A stretch of DNA of 64,000 bases from Salinarimonas sp052380005 (GTDB lineage: Bacteria; Pseudomonadota; Alphaproteobacteria; Rhizobiales; Beijerinckiaceae): the NCBI GenBank assembly GCA_052380005.1, contig JBQTCJ010000010.1; one strand, given 5' to 3'. Position numbers and translations under genes: made by a program. Numbering within the stretch: position 1 is the first letter of the stretch; every line of letters begins with the position of its first letter. This document shows, one piece after another, positions 1 through 7,266 of the stretch. Below the pieces are notes generated by a model. That model had not been told where the DNA came from and did no database searches. It saw nothing but the letters and a program-made list of their open reading frames with translations.

Positions 1-195
1 GGCCGAGGGCCCGCGTCCGGCGGGCGGGGCGAGCCGCGCCGCGCCCTCCGGAGCCGCCTCGGTCCGCGGGTCGGCGGCCGGGGAACGGCCCCCGCCGAGC
101 GCCTGCTGGATGGCGCGGGTCGCTTCGAGGACGCGCCCCGCCTGCGTCAGGGAAAGCGCCTCGCGCATGGCGGGCGGGAGATCGTGGCGGTTCAT
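1..195 (-). CDS. PHB depolymerase/esterase-like protein, N-terminal fragment
   Basis: Only the first 65 codons are in the window; the gene runs off the left edge and stays open to base 1. The product begins MNRHDLPPAMREALSLTQAG and continues with a short amphipathic helix and a Pro/Ala/Gly-rich linker. This resembles the N-terminal extension of the PHB-depolymerase-like esterases common in Hyphomicrobiales, where a PHB-type alpha/beta hydrolase follows. The catalytic serine region is outside the window, so the function is inferred from this leader only. It lies 20 bases downstream of the ribbon-helix-helix regulator on the same strand, and the two may form an operon. Confidence 0.5.
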   Translation of the reverse strand, partial: MNRHDLPPAMREALSLTQAGRVLEATRAIQQALGGGRSPAADPRTEAAPEGAARLAPPAGRGPSA

Positions 196-215
196 GAGCG
201 GGGTCCTTCGGGGGA

Positions 216-638
216 TCAATGGATGCGCCCGGCCAGCGCCGCGCGCACGGCGGCGTCGGCCTGGAGGGATCCGAGAACGGTGATGGAGGCGATGGTCTCG
301 CGTGCGAGATCGGGATCGACGTCGGCGGCGATGCGCACGAGGCCGATCACCTTGACGTGCAGGCGCGCCCCGGCGGCGCGGGCGGCCTCGAGGTCGGTGC
401 GGTCGAGCACGCGCAGCCCCAGGTCGAAGGTGTGGCGCTCGATCGTGCGCGCCACGACCTCGCCCTCGCGCGTCAGCTGGTTGCGGATCGCGGTGCGGAT
501 GAAGTCGCTGCGGTTGCCGTAGAAGCCCTCCTGGACGAGGAGGTCGATGCGGCCGAGATCGACGTAGCCGAGGTTGAGGGTGAGCTTCTCGCTGTCGGGC
601 CCCGCCTTATCGCGGGCCGTCCGCTCCTTGTCCGCCAT
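216..638 (-). CDS. Ribbon-helix-helix (CopG-type) transcriptional regulator
   Basis: A 140-residue predicted DNA-binding protein. Residues 17-58 look like a ribbon-helix-helix unit: a beta strand (KLTLNLGYVDLGRID) followed by two helices containing NRSDFIRTAIRNQL, the typical CopG/NikR-type fold. The remaining 80 residues form a predicted regulatory or dimerisation part of unknown ligand. The ATG at 638 was chosen because GGAG lies 6 bases upstream; an in-frame ATG at 650 has no visible ribosome-binding site. An inverted repeat directly over and upstream of the start suggests autoregulation. The downstream PHB-depolymerase-like gene is the likeliest co-regulated target; the target is inferred. 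Confidence 0.8.
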   Translation of the reverse strand: MADKERTARDKAGPDSEKLTLNLGYVDLGRIDLLVQEGFYGNRSDFIRTAIRNQLTREGEVVARTIERHTFDLGLRVLDRTDLEAARAAGARLHVKVIGLVRIAADVDPDLARETIASITVLGSLQADAAVRAALAGRIH

Positions 639-646
639 CCTGTTCT

Positions 647-673
647 CCATCCGTATGGATGGTATGTGGATGG
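647..673. promoter_or_regulatory. Inverted plus direct repeat at the start of the RHH regulator gene
   Basis: CCATCC (647-652), GTAT, GGATGG (657-662) form a perfect 6-bp inverted repeat, and a third GGATGG lies at 668-673. Ribbon-helix-helix dimers bind short repeated half-sites, so this is a plausible autoregulatory operator. Function is inferred from position and symmetry. Confidence 0.4.
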
Positions 674-733
674 CATCGGGAAGTGTGTCAAGGCGGACCG
701 GGGCGGCCGCGCGGCTGCCCCGGGTGGAGCGGA

Positions 734-1684
734 TCAGCGATCGAGGAAGTCCGCGTTCACCAGGAGCCCCTGCCGCACGAACCAGTCCGCCGTGCGCTTG
801 AACCATTGCTGGTGATACGCCACCCGGGCCGGGTCGTTGCGCAGGCGGTTGCGGACCGCCGCCGCCGAGAGGCCGGTGGCCCTGGTGACGCCCGCGTCCT
901 CGTAGGCGCGCGGGTTGTACATCTGGCCGATGAAGTGGAGGAAGATCTTCTGGATCGTGCGCGAGACGCGGGCCTTGGCCTCGCCGCTCGCGTCCCGCGC
1001 CAGGATCTCGGCGTGCAGCTGGGCGACGACGCCGCGGCCGAAGGAGATGTGGCGGCTCTCGTCCACGTGGTGGACGTGGTTGATCTCCTTGAGGATCGCC
1101 GGCACCGCGTCGTTGCGGCTGACCTTGTGATTGTAGAAGTCGACGAACTCCTCGAACACCAGCGTCGAGGCGAACATGTACAGGTCGCGCTCGAGCGGGT
1201 CCTCGATCTTGCCGGCGGGGATCGCCGGCGTCGGGTAGATCGTGCCGGTGTAGTCCAGGCAGAACTTCGCGAAGAACCACATGTGGGCGTTCTCCTCCGC
1301 GATGAAGAAGTGCAGGTACTCCGACCAGGGGGCGTAGCGGTCCTGGTAGATCGCCTGCATCACGAAGGAGAGCGCGTCCTTGATGCCGTGCACGTTCAGG
1401 CTGAAGAAGTTGACGCACTCCCAATGGCTGAGCGCCACCAGCGTCTCGCGCGGAAGCCGCTCGTGCAGCTCGGTGCCCCAGGTGGTCAGCAGGTCCTCGT
1501 CGCACCACAGGACATCGCGCGCGATGGCGTCCGGCGCCGGCCAGGCGAAGCGGGAATACGCGTCGTAATTGTTCTTGCGTGAGAGGTGGAGCAGCCGCTC
1601 GACGTGCTTGGGATCGGGCAGGTGCGGGGCGGCGGACGGGGCGGCGGACGTGGTGGCGGGGGCGGGGGCGGTGGCGACGGTCAT
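734..1684 (-). CDS. AurF-type di-iron N-oxygenase
   Basis: A 316-residue protein of the p-aminobenzoate N-oxygenase (AurF) family, whose members oxidise amines to hydroxylamines or nitro groups with a non-haem di-iron centre. The expected ligand set can be traced: E89 in HWEC, E131 and H134 in EENAH, E178 or E179 in VFEEF, and H205, E209 and H212 in HVHHVDESRH. The H-x3-E-x2-H spacing equals that of AurF H223/E227/H230. The first 20 residues are a low-complexity Ala/Thr/Pro tail. GGAGG lies 8 bases before the ATG. It is the last gene of a leftward cluster with an amino acid:carrier-protein ligase and a carrier protein, so the substrate may be a carrier-bound amino acid. The substrate is inferred. 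Confidence 0.8.
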   Translation of the reverse strand: MTVATAPAPATTSAAPSAAPHLPDPKHVERLLHLSRKNNYDAYSRFAWPAPDAIARDVLWCDEDLLTTWGTELHERLPRETLVALSHWECVNFFSLNVHGIKDALSFVMQAIYQDRYAPWSEYLHFFIAEENAHMWFFAKFCLDYTGTIYPTPAIPAGKIEDPLERDLYMFASTLVFEEFVDFYNHKVSRNDAVPAILKEINHVHHVDESRHISFGRGVVAQLHAEILARDASGEAKARVSRTIQKIFLHFIGQMYNPRAYEDAGVTRATGLSAAAVRNRLRNDPARVAYHQQWFKRTADWFVRQGLLVNADFLDR

Positions 1685-1711
1685 CGGTCGGTCCTCCAGT
1701 GGGAGACGAGA

Positions 1712-2530
1712 TCAGGCGAAGGCGGACTCCGTCGGAGCGGGTTGTGCGTCGAGCGAAGCGAGGCGCTCGCGCACGGCGTCGGGGCTCTCGAAGCGCTCCT
1801 GGAACATCGCGATCCAGCGCTCGAGCCCGAAGGCGACGCAGCTCGTATGCACCGGCGCGGGCCCGATCCGGATGCCGAACTTCGCGCCGAAGTAGTTGCG
1901 GTGAAGGTTGATCGAGGCGATGGCGCGGCCCGCCACGACGACCTCGCGCTTGGTCGGCGCGGCCTTCGACAGCACCGCGACCGAGCTCGACGCGTCGAAG
2001 AACGGGTCGGTGGCCGCCTCGAAGGCGAAGGGCACCGCGAGCGCCGCCATCAGCCGCTCGATTCGCGCCACGCCGTCCTCCGCGTGGGCGCGGGCGTCCT
2101 CGGCGCTGCCGAGGCAGACGATCTCCTTCATCGTGAAGTTGTAGCCACGATAGCGGTCGAGCGGCTTGTCCTCGTGGCGGAAGCAGCGCGCCACGCAGCC
2201 CACCCGAACGGGGCCGGGCAGCGTCTGGCCCTCGAGGTCGAGATAGACCTTGTAGCAGGTCGCGGGCAGGAGCCCGAGCCGGGTCGCCGGCGGGGCGTAG
2301 CCGGAATCGAGCCGCCGGCCGGCGGCGAAGGCGGGCAGGTCCGCCTCGTCGATGGCGCACATCAGGCAGGTCAGGTGCGGGAAGTTGCGCAGGTAGCCGA
2401 GGCGGTCGAGCTCGTCGGGCCGCAGCAGGCTGTCGAACTCCACGTTGTCCTCGGGCGGGAGCGCGAACAAACGCTCGATCGTCCCCTCGAGATCGCGCCG
2501 CAGCGCGGCCCAGCCGCCGGTGATCTTCAT
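1712..2530 (-). CDS. Amino acid:[carrier protein] ligase, aaRS-like (class II)
   Basis: A 272-residue protein resembling the truncated archaeal-type seryl-tRNA synthetase homologues that charge an amino acid onto a phosphopantetheine carrier protein instead of tRNA. Candidate zinc ligands are C92 (LLPATCYKVY), E136 (FTMKEIVCLG) and C231 (HTSCVAFGLERW); the spacings of 44 and 95 residues resemble those recalled for the Bradyrhizobium enzyme. The class II motif 2-like CFRHEDKPLDRYRGYNF and motif 3-like GLERW are present, and no tRNA-binding domain is visible. Known members activate glycine or alanine; the amino acid here cannot be read from sequence. ATG at 2530 overlaps the methyltransferase stop by 4 bases and has GGAGG 8 bases upstream. 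A carrier-protein gene lies 1.5 kb upstream in the same cluster. Confidence 0.85.
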   Translation of the reverse strand: MKITGGWAALRRDLEGTIERLFALPPEDNVEFDSLLRPDELDRLGYLRNFPHLTCLMCAIDEADLPAFAAGRRLDSGYAPPATRLGLLPATCYKVYLDLEGQTLPGPVRVGCVARCFRHEDKPLDRYRGYNFTMKEIVCLGSAEDARAHAEDGVARIERLMAALAVPFAFEAATDPFFDASSSVAVLSKAAPTKREVVVAGRAIASINLHRNYFGAKFGIRIGPAPVHTSCVAFGLERWIAMFQERFESPDAVRERLASLDAQPAPTESAFA

Positions 2531-3408
2531 GACGTGGCCTCCAGGGCGCGCGACGCGGAGGTCGCCGAAGTCTCCCCGACGACGGGGCCGGGCGCGGCGG
2601 TGACGAGCCAGCTGCGGGCGACGCCGCGCACCTCCCGCGGGCGCGGCGGGTAGGGCCAGCGATCGGCGCCGGCGCCGGGGCTGCCGGGCTCCTTGAGGTC
2701 CTCGACCCGCCAGCCGGCCCGCGCCAGGAAGTCCTCGGGCTCGTCGGTGCCGAACCGCCAGGGATTGCCCTCGGCCTCCAGCACCTTCAGGAATCCCTGC
2801 GTGAAAGGGCTGCGCAGCAGCGCCGCACTCGTCATGTCGACGACGAGGCGGCTCCCCTCGGCGCTGAGCGAGCGGCAGGTCTCCAGCACGCCGCGCGCCT
2901 GGGCGTCGGTGAGGAAGAAGAGCAGGCCCTCGACGAGCCAGAGCGTCGGCGCCTGCGGGTCGAAGCCGGCGTCGAGCAGGGCGGGCGTCCAGCCCTGCGA
3001 CAGGTCGGCGGCGACGGGCACGCGCCGCGTGCGCGGCATCGCGCCGGCCTCGGCGAGCCTGCGCGCCTTCTCGGCCAGCAGCGCCTCGTGGTCGATCTCG
3101 TAGACGCGGGCGTCCGCCGGCCAGTCGAGCCGGAAGGCGCGGGTGTCCATGCCCGCGGCGACGATGGCGATCTGGCGCAGATCCGGCCGGGCGGCGAGCA
3201 CGGCGGCGCTGGCGTCGTCGAAGTAGCGCGTGCGGATCGTCACGAACTCCTTCACGCCGCCGCCGCGGTAGCGCTCGATCAGCGCGAAGCCGTCCGGCTC
3301 GGAGAGGCGGCGGGCGAGGGGGTCGACGAAGAGCGCGCCCTCGGGACGCTCGCTCTCCATGGCGCGGATCGCCGCGGTCCATTGCGCGGTGTAGGAGACG
3401 GGCTGCAT
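2527..3408 (-). CDS. SAM-dependent methyltransferase, leucine carboxyl methyltransferase type
   Basis: A 293-residue class I methyltransferase of the LCM/PPM2 (TIGR00027-like) type. The SAM-binding strand reads VAAGMDTRAFRLDWP, followed by VYEIDHEALLAEK, where an acidic residue should hold the ribose, and by LWLVEGLLFFL. A strong GGGGAGG precedes the ATG. The stop overlaps the ATG of the amino acid:carrier-protein ligase by 4 bases (ATGA), so the two are probably translationally coupled. It could O- or N-methylate the product of the pathway, for example an N-hydroxyl group made by the AurF-like enzyme; that is inference. A palindrome upstream suggests a promoter of its own. Confidence 0.8.
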   Translation of the reverse strand: MQPVSYTAQWTAAIRAMESERPEGALFVDPLARRLSEPDGFALIERYRGGGVKEFVTIRTRYFDDASAAVLAARPDLRQIAIVAAGMDTRAFRLDWPADARVYEIDHEALLAEKARRLAEAGAMPRTRRVPVAADLSQGWTPALLDAGFDPQAPTLWLVEGLLFFLTDAQARGVLETCRSLSAEGSRLVVDMTSAALLRSPFTQGFLKVLEAEGNPWRFGTDEPEDFLARAGWRVEDLKEPGSPGAGADRWPYPPRPREVRGVARSWLVTAAPGPVVGETSATSASRALEATS

Positions 3409-3449
3409 GCGGAACCTCCCCTTGCGATAACAAAGCGATTCAGAGTTGT

Positions 3450-3464
3450 GTCGTGAGGCACGAC
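3450..3464. promoter_or_regulatory. Perfect palindrome upstream of the methyltransferase gene
   Basis: GTCGTG, spacer AGG, CACGAC is a perfect 6-bp inverted repeat 42 bases before the methyltransferase ATG, in the only real gap (137 bases) inside the cluster. It may be an operator for an internal promoter. No matching regulator can be named. Confidence 0.35.
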
Positions 3465-3545
3465 TGGACCTTCCGGCGCGGCCCGCGGGCCGCGTCGGGG
3501 ATGCAGCGTGATGCCTCGGCCGACGCGGGCAGCGACCGCGGCGGC

Positions 3546-4016
3546 TCAGCCGCCGGCGGCCTCGCGGCGGCGGAAGCGGCTGAGGAGGACGAGCGTCAGC
3601 ACCGGCTTCGCCTCGCCCGGGCGGGAGAGGCTGCCCTTCTTCTCGATGGTGACGATGTCCTTGCGGAACGGGCTCGGCACGATCCGGCCAACATCGCAGC
3701 GGCCCTCGAGCGTGTCGCCGGGGCGCACGGGGGCGTGCCAGCGCACGCTCTCGAGCCCCGGCGAGCCCTCCACGGCGGCGCCGTCGAGCAGCGCGCGGAC
3801 GTAGAGCCCCATCCAGATCGCGGTGGTGTGGAAGCCGCTCGCGACGAGCCCGCCGAAGAAGGAGGCCGCGCCCGCCTCCGCGGAGACGTGGTAGGGTTGC
3901 GGGTCGAACCGGCGGGCGAAGTCGACGATCTCTTCCGCACTCACGACGGTGCTGCCGAGCGCGTAGACCGCGCCTTCCGCATAGTCCTCCGCGTGGGTCG
4001 GCCCGCCGCCGCTCAC
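3546..4016 (-). CDS. MaoC-like hot-dog dehydratase
   Basis: A 156-residue protein with the MaoC/R-hydratase pattern. The catalytic Asp-His pair is probably D38 and H43 in FARRFDPQPYHVSAE, followed by the helix GGLVASGFHTTAIWM. These enzymes hydrate or dehydrate acyl-CoA or acyl-carrier thioesters, which suits a pathway working on a carrier-bound acyl group. The start is taken as GTG at 4016, overlapping the carrier-protein stop (GTGA). An upstream ATG in the same frame would overlap the carrier-protein gene by more than 100 bases and adds Arg/His-rich sequence that looks like out-of-frame coding. Its true substrate is unknown. Confidence 0.75.
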   Translation of the reverse strand: MSGGGPTHAEDYAEGAVYALGSTVVSAEEIVDFARRFDPQPYHVSAEAGAASFFGGLVASGFHTTAIWMGLYVRALLDGAAVEGSPGLESVRWHAPVRPGDTLEGRCDVGRIVPSPFRKDIVTIEKKGSLSRPGEAKPVLTLVLLSRFRRREAAGG

Positions 4017-4273
4017 GACGCCACCGCCTCCGGCGCGGCGGGCGCGAACCAGGCGGTGCGTATGGCGTCGAGGGTCCGGAAGGCCTCGATGTCGATGTCG
4101 TCGAGGGGGATGTCGCGCCCGCACAGCTCGGAAACGAGCAGCACGAAGTCGACGAAGCGCAAGGAATCGATCAGCCCCGTCTCGATCAGGTCGTCCTGGT
4201 CGGTGAAGGAACGCGGCTCGTCCTGGTTGTCCCGAATGAAGGTCCTCAGGCGCTCGATCGGGTCGGTCGTCAT
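4013..4273 (-). CDS. Acyl/aminoacyl carrier protein
   Basis: An 86-residue acidic protein of carrier-protein size. The phosphopantetheine attachment serine is S37 in the motif GLIDSLRF, which matches the DSL signature. The helices around it (PIERLRTFIRDNQ, FVDFVLLVSEL) fit a four-helix ACP fold. It is the probable partner of the aaRS-like ligase at 1712-2530, which would transfer an aminoacyl group to its phosphopantetheine arm. GGAGG lies about 9 bases before the ATG. Its stop overlaps the GTG of the MaoC gene. The MFS gene ends 49 bases upstream on the same strand. No dedicated phosphopantetheinyl transferase is visible in the window. Confidence 0.85.
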   Translation of the reverse strand: MTTDPIERLRTFIRDNQDEPRSFTDQDDLIETGLIDSLRFVDFVLLVSELCGRDIPLDDIDIEAFRTLDAIRTAWFAPAAPEAVAS

Positions 4274-4322
4274 TGTCGGTTCCTCCGATGGATGAGGGGT
4301 GGAAACGAGGGTCTGCGGGGGA

Positions 4323-5516
4323 TCAGGCGGCCCGGCGTGCGCCCGCGAACGGCAGAACCGCCGCCAGCGCGAGCAGGACGGCGCCGAAGACGAGCGCGTC
4401 GTCGAGATCGCCCCGGTCGCCGATCAGGCCGGCGGCCACGGGGCCGATCGCCTGCCCGATGGCGAACAGGACCGTGAAGAAGGTCATACCCTTGGCGATC
4501 TGCGCCGGCGGCATCGACCGGCGCACGATCAGCGCCACCGCGGAGGGCGCGATGAAGACGCCGAGCCCGAACACGATCGCCGAGACGAGCAGTGCGGGCG
4601 TCCCCGCCTCGACGAGCGGGATCGCAGTGCCGACGAGGCAGGCGGCGCAGGCGGCCGCCAGCGTCAGCCGCGGCGCCCAGCCCTCCAGCGCGCGGCGCCA
4701 GACGAAGGGCGAGACGCCCACCGCCACGGCGAGGGCGAGCCACACGCCTGTCGCCGCGCCCCAGGAGAAGCCCGCCTCGCGCAGCCAGGCGAGGATGAAG
4801 GTCATGTAGACGATGTAGCCCGCCGCGAAGAGGCAGTAGCTCGCCAGCGGCGCACCGAGACCGGCGAGCGCGAGGCCCTCCGGCGCGGCCGAATCTGTGG
4901 CGCCGCCGCGGCCGCGGCGGGCCTCGACGAGCGGCCAGATCGACAAGGCGACCGCCAGCGCGCCGAGCGCGAGCCAGGCCTCCGGCCAGCCGCCGGGGCC
5001 GGTGGCGGCGAGGAGCGGGTTCACGGCGAGCCCCGCGGCGGCGATGCCGATGCCGGCGCCCGCGAAGAAGAGGCCCGTCGCGGTGCCCATCAGCTGCGGC
5101 GTCTCCCGGTAGCGCGCCGCGATCAGCGCGCCGCCGCAGGAGAACGTCCAGGCCGCGCCGATGCCCGCCGCGATCCGCGTGGCGGTGAGCCACGCCTGGC
5201 TCTCGTGGAGCCCGGTGGCGAGGAGGCCGGCGAAGGTCAGCCACAGGCCCGCGGCGAAGAGCTGGGCCGGCCGGAAGCGGCGCAGGAGCAGGTACGCCGT
5301 CACCGCGCCCGCCACGTAGCCGAGCGCGTTCGCGGTGTTGAGCCAGCCCGCCTGGGTGTAGGTCCAGGAGAGGTCCTCCTGCATCGCGGGGAGGATCAGC
5401 GCGTAGGCGAAGCGCGCGAGCCCGTTGCCCACGGCCACGGCGAGGCCGAGCCCGAAGGCCGGCCACAGCGAGGCCGCATGGGGCAGGAGGGGAGGGGAGA
5501 GGGTCTGCGCGGTCAT
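4323..5516 (-). CDS. MFS transporter, YbfB/YjiJ type
   Basis: A 397-residue protein with about 12 hydrophobic segments and the short loops of a major facilitator. The N-terminus (LAVAVGNGLARFAYALILPA) matches the YbfB/YjiJ subgroup, a family of mostly unknown substrates. It is the first gene of the leftward amino acid:carrier-protein cluster, so it is a good candidate to export the product. The start at 5516 was chosen for the conserved N-terminus. No Shine-Dalgarno sequence precedes it, but a promoter-like pair places transcription start almost at the ATG, so the message may be leaderless. The longer open frame upstream shows no transporter-like sequence. Confidence 0.8.
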   Translation of the reverse strand: MTAQTLSPPLLPHAASLWPAFGLGLAVAVGNGLARFAYALILPAMQEDLSWTYTQAGWLNTANALGYVAGAVTAYLLLRRFRPAQLFAAGLWLTFAGLLATGLHESQAWLTATRIAAGIGAAWTFSCGGALIAARYRETPQLMGTATGLFFAGAGIGIAAAGLAVNPLLAATGPGGWPEAWLALGALAVALSIWPLVEARRGRGGATDSAAPEGLALAGLGAPLASYCLFAAGYIVYMTFILAWLREAGFSWGAATGVWLALAVAVGVSPFVWRRALEGWAPRLTLAAACAACLVGTAIPLVEAGTPALLVSAIVFGLGVFIAPSAVALIVRRSMPPAQIAKGMTFFTVLFAIGQAIGPVAAGLIGDRGDLDDALVFGAVLLALAAVLPFAGARRAA

Positions 5517-5523
5517 GGGGTCA

Positions 5524-5552
5524 GTAATGTTCCCAATCGCACACCCTGTCAA
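5524..5552 (-). promoter_or_regulatory. Candidate sigma-70 promoter for the MFS/carrier-protein cluster
   Basis: On the minus strand a perfect TTGACA (-35, 5552-5547) is followed by a 17-base spacer and CATTAC (-10, 5529-5524; 3 of 6 matches to TATAAT). Transcription would begin near 5517, one or two bases before the ATG at 5516. The surrounding 60 bases are far more AT-rich than the rest of the window. Confidence 0.45.
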
Positions 5553-5581
5553 TAGTTGTGTTTTATGCCGTAACGTAATTT

Positions 5582-5592
5582 TTGCATTGCAA
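5582..5592. promoter_or_regulatory. Palindrome in AT-rich island upstream of the cluster
   Basis: TTGCA-T-TGCAA is a perfect 11-base odd palindrome about 65 bases upstream of the MFS start, upstream of the candidate -35 box. The position fits an activator or repressor site. The rest of 5593-5800, up to the DUF1127 stop, holds no gene or clear signal. Confidence 0.3.
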
Positions 5593-5800
5593 TATCGGCG
5601 CGTATGGGTTGTTTCTTCAACGTGGGCCTGACGGAGCGGCACAGGTGGACGATAGGGCACGGATTCGGCACGCGCCGGGTGCACCCGCGTGCCCTGCGGC
5701 CGGACGCGCCATCGTCCACGAGCGTGCGGCATCCCCGGGGGAGCTGCCCGGGGATGCCGGTGCCGGTCCCGTCAGCGGCGCGGGGATCGCCGCGTCGGGC

Positions 5801-6160
5801 TCACGCCGCCTGGAGCGTGGCCCTCAGCCGTGCCTGCCGTGCCGCCTCGGCCCCGCCGCGGCCGCCCTCGATCAGCATGAGGGTCGGTCGCGACGATCGC
5901 GTGCGCTCCAGGCGTCGAAGCGCGAGGCGGTAGGAAGGGTCCACCCGGTAGGGCTCCCGCAGGGCGTGGCGGACGTCGGAGCGCGTGACGCCGATGTCCT
6001 GGAGGAGGCGGTCGTCGAGCTCGGAGAGCCGCACCACGGCGCGGCGGTTGACCATGGCCTTCCAGAGCGCGGCGAGGGTCGCCGCGATCGAGACGAGGAC
6101 GAAGCGGGCGAGGATCTCGCCCTTCGACGAAGCGGTCGGGGGGAGGATCTTGCCGGTCAT
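5801..6160 (-). CDS. DUF1127 protein
   Basis: A 119-residue protein with one DUF1127 (YjiS-like) segment at about residues 38-70: RRAVVRLSELDDRLLQDIGV followed by TRSDVRHALREP. The N-terminal half contains a hydrophobic stretch (FVLVSIAATLAALW) and the C-terminal 45 residues are an Arg/Ala-rich tail. DUF1127 proteins are small Arg-rich proteins of alphaproteobacteria, linked in some species to RNA or phosphate-stress regulation; the role here is not known. A strong AAAGGAGAG precedes the ATG. It is divergent from a LysR gene, a recurrent arrangement in this order, so the LysR protein probably controls it. Confidence 0.75.
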   Translation of the reverse strand: MTGKILPPTASSKGEILARFVLVSIAATLAALWKAMVNRRAVVRLSELDDRLLQDIGVTRSDVRHALREPYRVDPSYRLALRRLERTRSSRPTLMLIEGGRGGAEAARQARLRATLQAA

Positions 6161-6322
6161 GGTCGGCTCTCCTTTCGGGAGGGGTGGTGCGCCCGGCGCG
6201 GGTGCGGGCGGGCGCGAATGCGAAACGGCGGGCGCCGTGGTGGCGGGCCCGGCAGTCCAGATCGGCCTGGGTTTGCTGCCCCGCTTTCATGCCAGCTTCG
6301 GGCGGATGACGGAAACGAATGT

Positions 6323-6333
6323 TCCTGATAGGA
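6323..6333. promoter_or_regulatory. Short inverted repeat between DUF1127 and LysR genes
   Basis: TCCT-GAT-AGGA is a 4-bp inverted repeat 34 bases before the LysR start, in the 206-base divergent region. It might be part of a LysR binding site. The symmetry is short and could be chance. Confidence 0.2.
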
Positions 6334-6366
6334 CGGATCACGCGCGCTAATGACACGGGGGCCGCG

Positions 6367-7266
6367 ATGGCGCACATGATCGACGTCGAGCAACTGCGGA
6401 CCTTCGTGGCGATCGCAGACCACAAGTCGTTCACGCGAGCGGGCGACGTGGTGCACAAGACCCAGTCCGCCGTCTCCATGCAGATGAAGCGCCTCGAGGA
6501 GCGCGTCGGCCGCCCGCTCTTCGCCCGCGACGGGCGCGGCGTGCGCCTCACCGAGGACGGCGAGCGGCTGCTCGACTACGCGCGGCGCATCGTGCGGCTC
6601 AATTCCGAGTGCCTTGCGAGCTTCGAGGAGGCGGCGCTGACCGGGCGCGTCCGCCTCGGCGTGCCGGACGACTACGCCGAGCGCTACCTGCCGGAGATCC
6701 TCGCGCGCTTCTCGCGCACGCACCCGCAGGCGGAGGTGACCGTGGTCTGCGAGCCGTCGCCGATGCTGATGGACCGCGTGCGCGGCGAGGACCTCGACCT
6801 CGCCATCGTCACCCACGTGGCGAGCCGCGGCTTTCCCGCCGAGATCGTGCGCATCGAGCGGCTCGTCTGGGTCGCCTCGGCGCGCCACGCCGTGCACGAG
6901 GCGAGCCCGCTGCCGCTCGCGCTCGGGCGCCCGACCTGCGATTGGCGCCAGGCGGCGACGGGGCGGCTCGAGGCGCTCGGCAAGCCGTTCCGCATCCTCT
7001 ACGCGAGCTGGAACTCGAGCGCGGTCGGCGCCGCCGTCCAGGCGGGGCTCGCGGTCTCCGTCCTGCCCGAGAGTGCCGTGCGCGCGGGCATGCGCGTGCT
7101 CGGCCCCTCGGACGGCTTTCCGGCGCTGCCCACCTGCAAGATCGCCATCCTGCGCAACCGCGCCGCCGCGACCGCGCTCTCCGCGGCGCTCGCCGACGAG
7201 ATCCGCGCGAGCCTCGACAACCTGGGCTCGGCCGCCGCGGCCATGGCCGAGACCGCGGCGGAGTAG
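6367..7266 (+). CDS. LysR-family transcriptional regulator
   Basis: A 299-residue LysR regulator. The N-terminal winged helix-turn-helix spans about residues 4-62 (IDVEQLRTFVAIADHKSFTR, then TQSAVSMQMKRLEERVGRPL). The substrate-binding domain follows from about residue 90 (RVRLGVPDDYAERYLPEILA). The ATG at 6367 was preferred to an upstream in-frame start because LysR proteins begin a few residues before the first helix; an ATG at 6376 is equally possible. It is divergent from the DUF1127 gene at 5801-6160, its most likely target. The inducer is unknown. Confidence 0.88.
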   Translation: MAHMIDVEQLRTFVAIADHKSFTRAGDVVHKTQSAVSMQMKRLEERVGRPLFARDGRGVRLTEDGERLLDYARRIVRLNSECLASFEEAALTGRVRLGVPDDYAERYLPEILARFSRTHPQAEVTVVCEPSPMLMDRVRGEDLDLAIVTHVASRGFPAEIVRIERLVWVASARHAVHEASPLPLALGRPTCDWRQAATGRLEALGKPFRILYASWNSSAVGAAVQAGLAVSVLPESAVRAGMRVLGPSDGFPALPTCKIAILRNRAAATALSAALADEIRASLDNLGSAAAAMAETAAE

